A stretch of DNA of 27,158 bases from MAG-120531 sp963934855 (lineage in GTDB: Bacteria > Bacteroidota > Bacteroidia > Flavobacteriales > Flavobacteriaceae): positions 1 through 27,158 of the forward strand of contig CAWWAC010000023.1 in NCBI GenBank assembly GCA_963934855.1, read 5' to 3'. The notes under the pieces were generated by a model. That model was not told where the DNA came from. It saw nothing but the letters and a program-made list of their open reading frames with translations, and made no database searches. A program made the position numbers and the translations under genes. This document shows, in pieces, positions 1 to 7,056 of this stretch (position 1 is the stretch's first letter; each line of letters opens with the position of its first letter).

Positions 1-109
1 AGTTTAATTAATGGCACTTCCAAAAATCTTAACAAAAATATTACTCAACATTTGTTTTTTTATAATACATAAATATATATATTGTGAATTAAAATTGAGA
101 TTAAATAAA

Positions 110-493
110 ATGAGTGAAAAAATTAAATATGAAATTGAATTTGTAATACAATCTTCCCCCCAACTTTTATTTCAATACATAGCCACACCCTCTGGACTCT
201 CTGAATGGTTTGCAGACAATGTAAACTCTAGAGGAGAAATGTTTACTTTTATTTGGGATGAATCAGAAGAACAAGCCAGGCTAATTAAAAGGAAGTCAGA
301 TGAGTTTGTAAAATTTGTTTGGACAGAAGCAAAAGACAATACTTTTTTTGAATTGAGAATTATTGTAGATGAAATTACTTCTGACGTATCTCTGTTTATT
401 ACAGATTTTGCAGAGGAAGACGAAGTAGAGGAATCTAAGATGCTATGGGAAAATCAAATATCAAGTTTAAAACAAGTACTAGGATCTTCTTAG
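110..493 (+). CDS. START-like domain protein (SRPBCC fold), Bacteroidota type
   Basis: A protein of about 127 residues that reads as a compact START/AHSA1-like helix-grip domain. It has a short N-terminal strand, a 'PQLLFQYIATPSGLSEWF' segment typical of this fold, then alternating strands with many acidic residues and a C-terminal helix (WENQISSLKQVL). The frame is open back to position 11, but that extension is AT-rich, encodes a string of Ile/Phe/Lys/Tyr and does not fit the fold, so I chose the ATG at 110 (MSEKIKYEIE). Members of this family are widespread single-domain proteins in Bacteroidota, and no ligand or enzymatic role can be read from the sequence. It is followed directly by a hairpin terminator. 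The 109 bases upstream hold no gene I can support. Confidence 0.8.
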   Translation: MSEKIKYEIEFVIQSSPQLLFQYIATPSGLSEWFADNVNSRGEMFTFIWDESEEQARLIKRKSDEFVKFVWTEAKDNTFFELRIIVDEITSDVSLFITDFAEEDEVEESKMLWENQISSLKQVLGSS

Positions 494-513
494 GGCATTG
501 TAATATAATATAA

Positions 514-521
514 TACCTTTG
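514..521 (+). promoter_or_regulatory. Possible Bacteroidota -7 box overlapping the terminator
   Basis: TACCTTTG matches the Bacteroidota -7 consensus TAnnTTTG and lies just before the hairpin at 522-541. A transcript from here would have a leader of only about 20 nt before the ATG at 548. No TTG/TTTG -33 element sits at the usual 19-21 nt distance, so the call rests on the -7 box alone. Confidence 0.35.
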
Positions 522-547
522 GGCCTTGAACATTCAAGGCCTTTTTT
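522..547 (+). terminator. Rho-independent terminator after the START-like gene
   Basis: The arms GGCCTTGA (522-529) and TCAAGGCC (534-541) pair perfectly around a 4-nt loop and are followed by six T (542-547). The T-run ends immediately at the ATG of the next gene at 548, so the terminator occupies the whole 5' leader of that gene. Confidence 0.8.
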
Positions 548-1390
548 ATGTTAGTGACAAACGGAATTATACAAGAAAATACAGAGACATTTATTTCTCA
601 TCAGAATCTTGCTTTAACACATGCACATTCAATTATTGAGGAGTTAAGGGTACAACAAGGGGCCATATTATTTTGGGAAGCTCATTATTTAAAAATCATG
701 GCTTCTATGCGCATGTTGAGAATAAGCATTCCTATGAATTTCACCCCAGACTTTTTATCTGATTTAATTTTAAAGACACTTAGTGAAAATCCCTCTTTAG
801 AAGGGAATGCTATGGTGACTTTCCAGGTATACCCCTCCCATAATTTAAGTAGTAAAACAGAATACCATATTTGGCTACAAACACTAAATAAAAAAACACT
901 TACAGAAATAAAAAGTCATTATTTTGAGATAGGGCTATATAAAGATTTTTTTATTTCTAAAGACACACTAAGTACCTTACCCACAAACAATAGGCTTATT
1001 TCTAGTTTGGCTGCTATTTTTGCCCACGAAAATGATTTAGATGCCTGTTTTATTCTCAATACAGACAAAGAAGTAATAGGGACTAATCTGGGTTGCTTAT
1101 TTGTGGTTTCTGAAGGTGAAATTCATACCAGCGGCTTAACTTCTGGAACTACAGATACTGTGTATAGGAAAAACCTAATAGCCCTTATTGAAAAAGAGGC
1201 GTCATACAAAATTATAGAAGGGCCCATATCTCCTTTTTCTTTACAAAAGGCTTCTTCATTATTTATTTTAAATGTAAAAGATGGGATTATTCCAATTTCT
1301 AAGTATAGAAAAAAAGAGTACGATGCCTCAGATTTACCATTGAAATTAGGGTTGTTATTAGAGGCAAAGACAAAAGAAGCCTCAGTTTAA
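548..1390 (+). CDS. Class IV aminotransferase homologue, catalytic Lys and Glu lost
   Basis: The 280 residues follow the fold-type IV PLP enzyme plan (branched-chain aminotransferase / aminodeoxychorismate lyase): an N-terminal 'NGIIQENTETFIS' strand, 'HYLKIMASMRMLRI', and the C-terminal domain 'STLPTNNRLISSLAAIFAHENDLDACFILN'. When this is laid against PabC-type sequences (KxLNRL...DEALVLD...VTE), the PLP-binding lysine falls on Pro145 and the pyridine-contacting glutamate falls on Gly178 (VIGTNLGCLF). The usual GD before the N-terminal FETIR motif is replaced by THAHSII, and the C-terminal PGxTR motif is also absent. The reading frame is intact and full length. I infer a non-enzymatic or repurposed paralogue rather than a working aminotransferase. 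It meets yqgE tail to tail with a 9-bp overlap. Confidence 0.8.
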   Translation: MLVTNGIIQENTETFISHQNLALTHAHSIIEELRVQQGAILFWEAHYLKIMASMRMLRISIPMNFTPDFLSDLILKTLSENPSLEGNAMVTFQVYPSHNLSSKTEYHIWLQTLNKKTLTEIKSHYFEIGLYKDFFISKDTLSTLPTNNRLISSLAAIFAHENDLDACFILNTDKEVIGTNLGCLFVVSEGEIHTSGLTSGTTDTVYRKNLIALIEKEASYKIIEGPISPFSLQKASSLFILNVKDGIIPISKYRKKEYDASDLPLKLGLLLEAKTKEASV

Positions 1391-1942
1391 GTTTGGATTT
1401 TCAGGAGTGTTGGACCAAATAAGATATTCTCCTCCAACTTCTTTAATTTTTTCTTTCCAGAGCTCTACTGAATGGCTTTTTACTATAGATTTTAAGTCAG
1501 GATCTTCTATAGGAATCCAAGAATTAGCATTAATTTCTTTTAATAACTGAAGTGAAGACCAACCGGAATAACCTAAAAAGAAGCGAATATCGTTATTGGT
1601 AATAGTTTTTTCATTAACAGCTTTTGTGAGAGAATCAAAATTTCCACCCCAATAAATCCCATCATAAATTTCTATACATCCTTTAATTAATTTTGGAACC
1701 ATATGGATAAAATACAGATTATCTTGTTCTACAGGGCCTCCATTAAATATTGGAAATGGAACATTTATATCTGTCACAAGTTCATTAAGGGTATAGGAAA
1801 GTGGTTTGTTTAAAATAAAGCCTATAGAGCCTTCTCTGTTGTGTTCAGCCAATAGTATTACGGACCTGCTAAAAGCCATGTCACCTGTTATGGAAGGCTC
1901 TGCAAGTAATATATTTCCTTTTTGAATGTCTAAATGAGTCAT
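1382..1942 (-). CDS. yqgE: YqgE/AlgH family protein (UPF0301)
   Basis: The 186-residue product has the hallmarks of the YqgE/AlgH (DUF179) family: an N-terminal 'GNILLAEPSITGDMAFSRSVILLAEH' segment, 'GFILNKPL', 'FNGGPV', and 'FFLGYSGWSSLQLLKEI' near residue 120, which matches the family's GYSGW box. The biochemical function is not established. AlgH was named as a regulator of alginate genes in Pseudomonas, but that does not transfer to Bacteroidota. The gene lies downstream of HU on the same strand with a strong hairpin between them, so it probably has its own promoter or depends on read-through. Its last codons overlap the end of the convergent aminotransferase-like gene. Confidence 0.9.
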   Translation of the reverse strand: MTHLDIQKGNILLAEPSITGDMAFSRSVILLAEHNREGSIGFILNKPLSYTLNELVTDINVPFPIFNGGPVEQDNLYFIHMVPKLIKGCIEIYDGIYWGGNFDSLTKAVNEKTITNNDIRFFLGYSGWSSLQLLKEINANSWIPIEDPDLKSIVKSHSVELWKEKIKEVGGEYLIWSNTPENPNLN

Positions 1943-1991
1943 AATGATACTTAATATAAAGAATTAATCGGTTCAACACCAATTAATGGAC

Positions 1992-2023
1992 AAAAAAAAA
2001 GCACCTCTTTGAGGTGCTTTTTT
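1992..2023. terminator. Bidirectional-looking terminator after HU
   Basis: AGCACCTC (2000-2007) and GAGGTGCT (2011-2018) pair around TTT, flanked by an A-run on the left (1992-2000) and a T-run on the right (2018-2023). On the minus strand the A-run becomes the U-tract, so it ends the HU transcript (stop at 2044). It could also stop plus-strand transcription. Confidence 0.85.
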
Positions 2024-2043
2024 AAATTTTTAAAGAGTAAAAC

Positions 2044-2316
2044 TTAGTTTACAGCTTTTCCTAATTCAGCTCCAGCTTTGAATTTTACAACATTTTTAGC
2101 TGCAATTTTGATAGTAGCCCCAGTTTGTGGGTTTCTTCCATCTCTTGCATTTCTTCTAGAAACTGACCAAGATCCGAATCCTACTAGAGAAACTCTTCCT
2201 CCTTTTTTAAGCGAACCTTCTATGTTACCTAAGAAAGATTCTAATGCTTTTTTTGCTGCTGCCTTTGTAATACCAGCGTCAGCTGCCATTGCATCAATTA
2301 ATTCTGTTTTGTTCAT
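2044..2316 (-). CDS. hup: DNA-binding protein HU
   Basis: A 90-residue histone-like protein that bends and compacts DNA. It matches HU along its full length: 'MNKTELIDAMAADAGITKAAAKKALESF' forms the helical dimerisation body. 'GRVSLVGFGSWSVSRRNARDGRNPQTG' is the HU/IHF signature leading into the beta-ribbon arms with the intercalating proline. 'KNVVKFKAGAELGKAVN' closes the domain. The gene is monocistronic, with a good promoter upstream (2360-2389) and a strong terminator downstream. This fits an abundant nucleoid protein. Confidence 0.97.
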   Translation of the reverse strand: MNKTELIDAMAADAGITKAAAKKALESFLGNIEGSLKKGGRVSLVGFGSWSVSRRNARDGRNPQTGATIKIAAKNVVKFKAGAELGKAVN

Positions 2317-2359
2317 GATAATTAATTTAAGATATTATTTATATAACTTATTACTCTAA

Positions 2360-2389
2360 CAAATTTATACGGATTATGCATAAACACAA
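2360..2389 (-). promoter_or_regulatory. Bacteroidota-type promoter for HU
   Basis: Read on the minus strand, TTG (2389-2387) is followed after 19 nt by TAAATTTG (2367-2360), an exact TAnnTTTG -7 box. The HU ATG is 43 nt beyond it. Spacing and both elements agree with the Bacteroidota housekeeping sigma factor consensus. Confidence 0.65.
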
Positions 2390-2491
2390 GTGTTGCCAAA
2401 GGAAATCGCTATTTTTGTTAATAACTTAGTTGTTTTGTTTATAAAGACAGCCATTTTTGTAAGTTTTTCCCAGACATCAACTAGAATAAGC

Positions 2492-2506
2492 CTTACAAGA
2501 TGTAAG
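2492..2506. repeat. Small perfect inverted repeat over the fmt stop codon
   Basis: CTTACA-AGA-TGTAAG is a 6-bp perfect inverted repeat spanning the fmt stop (2493-2495). There is no T-run beside it, so it is at best a weak 3'-end hairpin. The rest of 2317-2491 holds the HU promoter and no gene. Confidence 0.35.
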
Positions 2507-3446
2507 CATTTTCTTTCAAATGGAATCCATTAAGTACTTCATAAATTTCCATGACCCTTTTTCCAGGTAACTGAATTTTAGTAAAATGAATGAAACCGTC
2601 TTGTGTGGCTACTTTAAATTCTTTTTTAGATTTTATTATTAAACCAATATTAAAATGATGATTTGTCTTTTCAAAAAAGGCGCCTATAACCTTTATCACA
2701 ATTGTTTGCTCTTGGTTAAAAAGAGTGGTCCATGCAGTAGGGTGTGGACTCATCCCTCTTATGAAATTATATATATCTGAGCCATTTAAACTCCAATTTA
2801 TTTGACAGTCATCTTTGTAAATTTTTGGCGCATCTCTAAGTGTTGTATTTTCTAGTTGGAGGGTTGTAGTTGGTTTTTTATTTTCAATCATTAACAGGGT
2901 TGCTACTACTAAGTGAGCTCCAGACACCATAAGTGTGTCATGCAAATCTCCAGCGGTATCTTCTTTTCCAATGGGTGTTATTGTTTGAGCAATAATGGCA
3001 CCAGTATCTATTTTTTGATCTATAAAAAAAGTAGTAACTCCAGTAGAGGTTTCTCCATTAATAATAGACCAATTTATAGGGGCTGCTCCTCTGTATTGAG
3101 GAAGTAAAGAAGCATGCAGGTTAAAAGTTCCTTTTTTAGGCATTGACCAGACCACTTCTGGTAGCATTCTAAAGGCAACAATCACAAAAACATCAGCCGC
3201 TAAGGATTTTAGACTTTTAACAAAATCTAAGTCTTTGAGATTGGTAGGTTGTAAGAGTGTTAGTTTGTGTTTAAGTGCCACTGTTTTTACAGGAGACACT
3301 TGAATTTTTTTACCTCTACCAGCGGCTTTATCAGCCACTGTTACTACCCCAACAATGGAGTGGTCTGTGTGTATGAGATGCTCTAAAATATGAGCAGAAA
3401 AATGGGGAGTTCCCATAAATACAATTGAAAGTTTATTTTTTGACAT
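2493..3446 (-). CDS. fmt: Methionyl-tRNA formyltransferase
   Basis: Transfers the formyl group from 10-formyl-THF to initiator Met-tRNA. With the start at 3446 (MSKNKLSIVFMGTPHFS) the protein has 317 residues, close to the usual length. The N-terminal catalytic domain shows 'NLHASLLPQYRGAAPINWSI' with the catalytic pair Asn109 and His111. 'DQKIDTGAII' then supplies Asp147, matching the N/H/D triad of the family. The C-terminal OB-like domain follows from about residue 205. The frame also opens with a GTG at 3467 and ATGs at 3461 and 3452. I prefer 3446 because the family begins a few residues before the I-V-F-M-G-T-P strand. It overlaps the 3' end of recQ by 14 bp, which suggests translational coupling. 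Confidence 0.95.
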   Translation of the reverse strand: MSKNKLSIVFMGTPHFSAHILEHLIHTDHSIVGVVTVADKAAGRGKKIQVSPVKTVALKHKLTLLQPTNLKDLDFVKSLKSLAADVFVIVAFRMLPEVVWSMPKKGTFNLHASLLPQYRGAAPINWSIINGETSTGVTTFFIDQKIDTGAIIAQTITPIGKEDTAGDLHDTLMVSGAHLVVATLLMIENKKPTTTLQLENTTLRDAPKIYKDDCQINWSLNGSDIYNFIRGMSPHPTAWTTLFNQEQTIVIKVIGAFFEKTNHHFNIGLIIKSKKEFKVATQDGFIHFTKIQLPGKRVMEIYEVLNGFHLKENAYIL

Positions 3447-5325
3447 ATTCATTTTGATCATTAACACTTATTTTTCCTTGCCTTAAAAGTTCTTGAAGAC
3501 TATTGAGTACCATCTCTTTTTCAATATTTAGTTGGCTTACTAAATTTCTAGAATCAAAATGACCATTTTTAAGGACTTTTAAAATTTCCTGAGCAGTGTT
3601 TTTTAGTGCTAATTTAGATAATTCATCTGGTAGACTGCACACATCGCAGTGGCCACAATTTTCACTTTTCTCGTCAAAATAAGCCAATAATTGTTTACTC
3701 CTACAAGCTTTATTATTGGTGACATAACTCAAGACAGCTTGTGCTTTTTTAATTTTATCGTCACAAAGCGCCTCTATAGTTTTAGCAAAAGGAGCAATAG
3801 TTCTATTGTCTTCTCTAGGTACTAAATATTGAATTTTTAAATCTGTACTTTGTTCCTCTAGTAATATCATTTCATCTTTTGAAAGGACTTTTAGCCAGTC
3901 TTGAATTTTTTTTATGCCGGTATTGGTCTTCTTAGCTAATAAATAGGGATTAATTTTAGTTTTAAACTCAAAAAGCCCCCCATAAGTTCTTGTCAAAACA
4001 GAAATAATCTCATTCATTTCTTTATGAGTAGCCATATAACTATAAAGCGCATTTTTATTACATATAAATTGAATAGTAGTTTGTTTTTCAAAATCATCTT
4101 CTAGGTGTATAATTTGGTATTGATCCAAAACTTTCAAGGAATTATATGTTTTTATATTTCCAAGCTGGTACTGGTTTACAAATTGATTAAACGAAAAAGA
4201 ATATGACTTTTCTTGGCCTTCACCATATGGAATTCTCAAATATGTATTGAGTTTTGCATAGGTGTGTTGAATGTCTTTAACAGTAGCTAAATGCTGGATG
4301 AACTGGTTTTGTTGCTGGTTTATATCAGTGGAGGTGATTAGAATAAAAGCGAATGCTTTTTCACCATCTCTTCCAGCCCTACCAGACTCTTGATAATAAT
4401 TTTCTATACTATCTGGAATTTGATAATGAACCACCGCGTTTACGTTGGCTTTATCTATTCCCATACCAAATGCATTGGTAGCTACCATTACTTTATTTTT
4501 TCCAGATAACCAGTTTTTCAAAACCAATTCTTTGTGCTCCTTTGTACAACCACCGTGATAATAATTACTGGAAACGCCCTTTGTTGAAATCTCTTGAGAC
4601 AAGGAGTGAGCAAGCCTCCTGCTATTCACATAAACAATAACACTTCCAGTTGCTTTTTTGCATATGGCATTTAAATAATACGCTTTGTCTTCTACCTCTA
4701 AAACCTGATAGCTAATATTGAGCCTATTAAAAGAGGCCTTGTGAATTTTTGTTTGATTTAGTTCTAGAGCGGTACAAATATCTAATTGCACCTTTTTAGT
4801 GGCAGTAGCTGTAAGTGCTATTATTGGCGCCTCTGTAAAAGACCTCAGTACCCTGCATTCCAGGTAAGAGGGTCTAAAGTCATGTCCCCAACTAGAAATA
4901 CAATGCGCTTCATCAATGGCTATTAAATTAATATTTAATTGAGCCAACCTCTCTCTAACAAGTGGTTGCCTAAGCCGTTCAGGAGAGAGATAAATAAATT
5001 TTACACCTCCAAATTGGCAGTTGTCTAAAAGTTCAATAAGTCTCTCTTGTGTAATACCAGCGGTGAGCCCTATGGCTTTTATGCCTTGTATTTTTAATCT
5101 ATTGACCTGGTCATTAATGAGTGCTACTAAGGGGGAAACCACCACACAAACACCATCCTTTGCAAGTGCAGGAACTTGATAGCATAATGATTTACCTCCA
5201 CCGGTAGGCATGAGTGCCAACACGTCAAAACCAGCCATTACATCATTTATAACCCCTTCTTGAGAAGCTTTAAAAGCGTCGTAACCCCAGTATTGCTTTA
5301 GAATTTTAGCTGGATTTTTAAGCAT
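3433..5325 (-). CDS. recQ: ATP-dependent DNA helicase RecQ
   Basis: A 630-residue superfamily 2 3'-5' helicase for recombination and fork repair. Visible motifs are Walker A 'MPTGGGKSLCYQ' (about 39-50), 'AIDEAHCISSWGHDFRPSY' (DEAH at 138-141 plus the RecQ aromatic-rich loop), 'ALTATAT', 'ATNAFGMGIDKANV' and 'YYQESGRAGRDG' with the arginine finger. A zinc-binding set follows near residue 545-575 (CRSKQLLAYF...NCGHCDVC). After the zinc site the protein carries only a short helical tail of about 65 residues and no recognisable HRDC domain, so it is a short-form RecQ. It lies 2 bp after the ATPase gene and overlaps fmt. Confidence 0.96.
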   Translation of the reverse strand: MLKNPAKILKQYWGYDAFKASQEGVINDVMAGFDVLALMPTGGGKSLCYQVPALAKDGVCVVVSPLVALINDQVNRLKIQGIKAIGLTAGITQERLIELLDNCQFGGVKFIYLSPERLRQPLVRERLAQLNINLIAIDEAHCISSWGHDFRPSYLECRVLRSFTEAPIIALTATATKKVQLDICTALELNQTKIHKASFNRLNISYQVLEVEDKAYYLNAICKKATGSVIVYVNSRRLAHSLSQEISTKGVSSNYYHGGCTKEHKELVLKNWLSGKNKVMVATNAFGMGIDKANVNAVVHYQIPDSIENYYQESGRAGRDGEKAFAFILITSTDINQQQNQFIQHLATVKDIQHTYAKLNTYLRIPYGEGQEKSYSFSFNQFVNQYQLGNIKTYNSLKVLDQYQIIHLEDDFEKQTTIQFICNKNALYSYMATHKEMNEIISVLTRTYGGLFEFKTKINPYLLAKKTNTGIKKIQDWLKVLSKDEMILLEEQSTDLKIQYLVPREDNRTIAPFAKTIEALCDDKIKKAQAVLSYVTNNKACRSKQLLAYFDEKSENCGHCDVCSLPDELSKLALKNTAQEILKVLKNGHFDSRNLVSQLNIEKEMVLNSLQELLRQGKISVNDQNEYVKK

Positions 5326-5327
5326 GC

Positions 5328-5861
5328 TTAAGCCATAGTGTCAAGAATAAATGAAATTCTATTTTCAACAGTGTCTTTTGGTAAGATACTATTTTTGTAA
5401 CCAAATTTTTCATAAGCCCCTTTTAAATAGGGGTATATTCTCAGGGCTTCCTTAAAATCTTCATAGCGCTCATTGTCTGCTGTGTAAATTTCCTCCCAGG
5501 GGGGGAAAATGAATACATAGTCATACCTATAGGCTTCACATGCTTCAATAAAGTGATTTGGATAAGAAGTTCCTATCCTGTCTAAATAAGCCACAACCTC
5601 AGGTATCCCTCTATCTAAAAAAACAATAGGAGCTTTATTTAAGGTAGCCTCTGTATACTGGTTTATCCTGCCTTTTAATAGCTTTTCACTAAATAAAATA
5701 GGGTTAGAAATAAAAAGTTGCTCAATTCCAGCTTGTCGGGCGTCTATAGTTATCTGCCTTGAAATTTCATGTAAGCAAGAATAGCCCATGCTTTCTAGCC
5801 TGTGAATTAAGGTTGTTTTGCCAGTGGCTGGCCCTCCAGCAAATACAATTTTTTTTGCCAT
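5328..5861 (-). CDS. Small P-loop ATPase (AAA_28 / NadR-kinase-like)
   Basis: A 177-residue nucleotide-binding protein beginning 'MAKKIVFAGGPATGKTTLIHRL', whose Walker A is GGPATGKT. Further signals are 'HEISRQITIDARQAG' (typical of the AAA_28 / TTD14-like family), 'PIVFLDRGIPEVVAYL' with a Walker B-like Asp, and 'YDYVFIFPPWEEIYTADNERYEDF', which resembles the lid region of NadR-type kinases. The substrate is unknown. The frame is open upstream to 5918, but the ATG at 5861 places the P-loop at the expected distance from the N terminus. It is the first gene of an apparent operon with recQ and fmt. Confidence 0.85.
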   Translation of the reverse strand: MAKKIVFAGGPATGKTTLIHRLESMGYSCLHEISRQITIDARQAGIEQLFISNPILFSEKLLKGRINQYTEATLNKAPIVFLDRGIPEVVAYLDRIGTSYPNHFIEACEAYRYDYVFIFPPWEEIYTADNERYEDFKEALRIYPYLKGAYEKFGYKNSILPKDTVENRISFILDTMA

Positions 5862-5933
5862 AAAATCTCTGTAAATTAAGCACTGCAAGTTACATAAATC
5901 CACATAAAAAGTATGCAAAACCTAAGTTTAGAC

Positions 5934-5941
5934 TATATTTG
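5934..5941 (+). promoter_or_regulatory. -7 box for the DUF493 gene
   Basis: TATATTTG is a perfect TAnnTTTG box 22 nt upstream of the TTG start proposed at 5964. It sits inside the longer open frame that begins with an ATG at 5913, which argues that the ATG is not the real start. No clear -33 element is seen. Confidence 0.5.
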
Positions 5942-5963
5942 CAAAAAAAAAATTCTTTTTATT

Positions 5964-6251
5964 TTGGAAGATCAGAAAACACAAGACTTTTACAAACGCC
6001 TAGAAGATGAACTGGCTTTATATACCAAGTGGCCAGCTCCGTATTTATACAAATTTATTGTTCCTACTGCTCCAGAAAAAGTAGCCGCTATTGAAACTAT
6101 TTTTGAAAATCAAAACGCAAAAATTTCTTTTAAAACATCTTCTAAAGGAAGCTATACAAGCGTCTCTATTTCACTCACTTTAGAGAGTCCTAAAGCGGTC
6201 ATTGAAAATTATAAAGCAGCAGCCACCATTAAAGGGGTTATTTCTTTATAA
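5964..6251 (+). CDS. DUF493 (UPF0250/YbeD-like) protein
   Basis: A small protein of about 95 residues with the DUF493 pattern: 'FYKRLEDELALYTKWPAPYLYKFIVP', 'VAAIETIFENQNAKISFKTSSKGSYTSVSISLTL', and the closing 'SPKAVIENYKAAATIKGVISL'. The family has an ACT-like ferredoxin fold and its function is not settled. The frame contains an ATG at 5913, but a perfect -7 promoter box lies between that ATG and the conserved domain. The residues it would add (QNLSLDYICKKKILFI) are not family-like. I therefore place the start at TTG 5964, which gives the usual family length. It diverges from the ATPase/recQ operon. Confidence 0.85.
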   Translation: MEDQKTQDFYKRLEDELALYTKWPAPYLYKFIVPTAPEKVAAIETIFENQNAKISFKTSSKGSYTSVSISLTLESPKAVIENYKAAATIKGVISL

Positions 6252-6379
6252 AGGTGTTATTTTCTTTTAAACCTTTTTATATTTAGGCGTGTCTTTAAAA
6301 TAGGCTCTCAAGTTTTTTTTTAGTATTTTGCAGTGTTAAAGCAGATGCTTTTTACTTTCCCATTAAACACAGATAAATT

Positions 6380-7045
6380 TTGGATTTAGTTTACAATTTA
6401 GAATACAATACAGAGCGAGAAAAACTCATTATACCTGAGTACGGAAGACATTTCCAGAAGATGGTAGACCATGCAGTCTCTATAGAAGATGATGAAGAAC
6501 GCAATAAAGTAGCCAACGCTATTATTAGTGTTATGGGAAATTTACAACCTCATTTTAGAGATGTTCCAGAGTTTAATCACAAATTGTGGGACCAACTTTT
6601 TATTATGTCGGACTTTAAATTAGACGTTCCTTCCCCATTTCCTATTACCTCTAAGGAGTTATTGGAACAAAAGCCAGACCCTTTAAAATACCCTCAAAAT
6701 TTTCCAAAATACAGATTTTATGGGAATAATATTAAAAGAATGATAGATGTGGCTATTAGCTGGGAAAAAGGTGAAAAACGCTCAGGCTTAGAACACGCCA
6801 TAGCCAACCATATGAAAAAGTGTTTTTTAAATTGGAATAAAGACACAGTAGAAGATGGTATTATTTATAAGCACCTGACAGAGCTAAGTAATGGCGAAAT
6901 AAATTTAGAAGCTTCAGGAGAGTTATTGACAGATAGTGAGGTTTTTCTTCAGAATAAAATTGTCAAGCAAATGCCCGTTACCTCGAGAAATAATAACAAG
7001 CCAAGAAACAACAACAATAATAATAGATCTAAAAAACGCTATTAA
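6380..7045 (+). CDS. DUF4290 protein
   Basis: A 221-residue protein with the Bacteroidota DUF4290 pattern: 'LVYNLEYNTEREKLIIPEYGRHFQKMVDHAVSIEDDEERNKVANAIISVM' followed by 'FRDVPEFNHKLWDQLFIMSDFKLDVPSPFP'. The body is mostly helical and the C-terminal tail is basic and Asn-rich (NNNKPRNNNNNNRSKKRY), probably disordered. The start codon is TTG at 6380, since there is no in-frame ATG before the conserved N terminus. Its function is unknown. It precedes murA by 11 bp, so the two are probably co-transcribed. The 128-bp gap before it (6252-6379) shows no gene and only a weak TATTTTG box near 6332. Confidence 0.88.
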   Translation: MDLVYNLEYNTEREKLIIPEYGRHFQKMVDHAVSIEDDEERNKVANAIISVMGNLQPHFRDVPEFNHKLWDQLFIMSDFKLDVPSPFPITSKELLEQKPDPLKYPQNFPKYRFYGNNIKRMIDVAISWEKGEKRSGLEHAIANHMKKCFLNWNKDTVEDGIIYKHLTELSNGEINLEASGELLTDSEVFLQNKIVKQMPVTSRNNNKPRNNNNNNRSKKRY

Positions 7046-7056
7046 TATAAAGATCA

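Noticed and set aside
11..109. N-terminal extension of the START-like protein that looks like a hydrophobic leader
   Set aside because: Very AT-rich, low-complexity, and the family fold starts at the ATG at 110. A membrane anchor seemed possible but the segment lacks a convincing signal cleavage site.
2078..2359. Plus-strand open frame across HU
   Set aside because: It is the reverse complement of a certain HU gene and has no family-like features.
7003..7035. Asn-rich AAC/AAT repeat at the end of the DUF4290 gene as a microsatellite or phase-variation tract
   Set aside because: It mixes AAC and AAT codons irregularly and changes length by whole codons at a disordered tail, so it would not switch the gene off.
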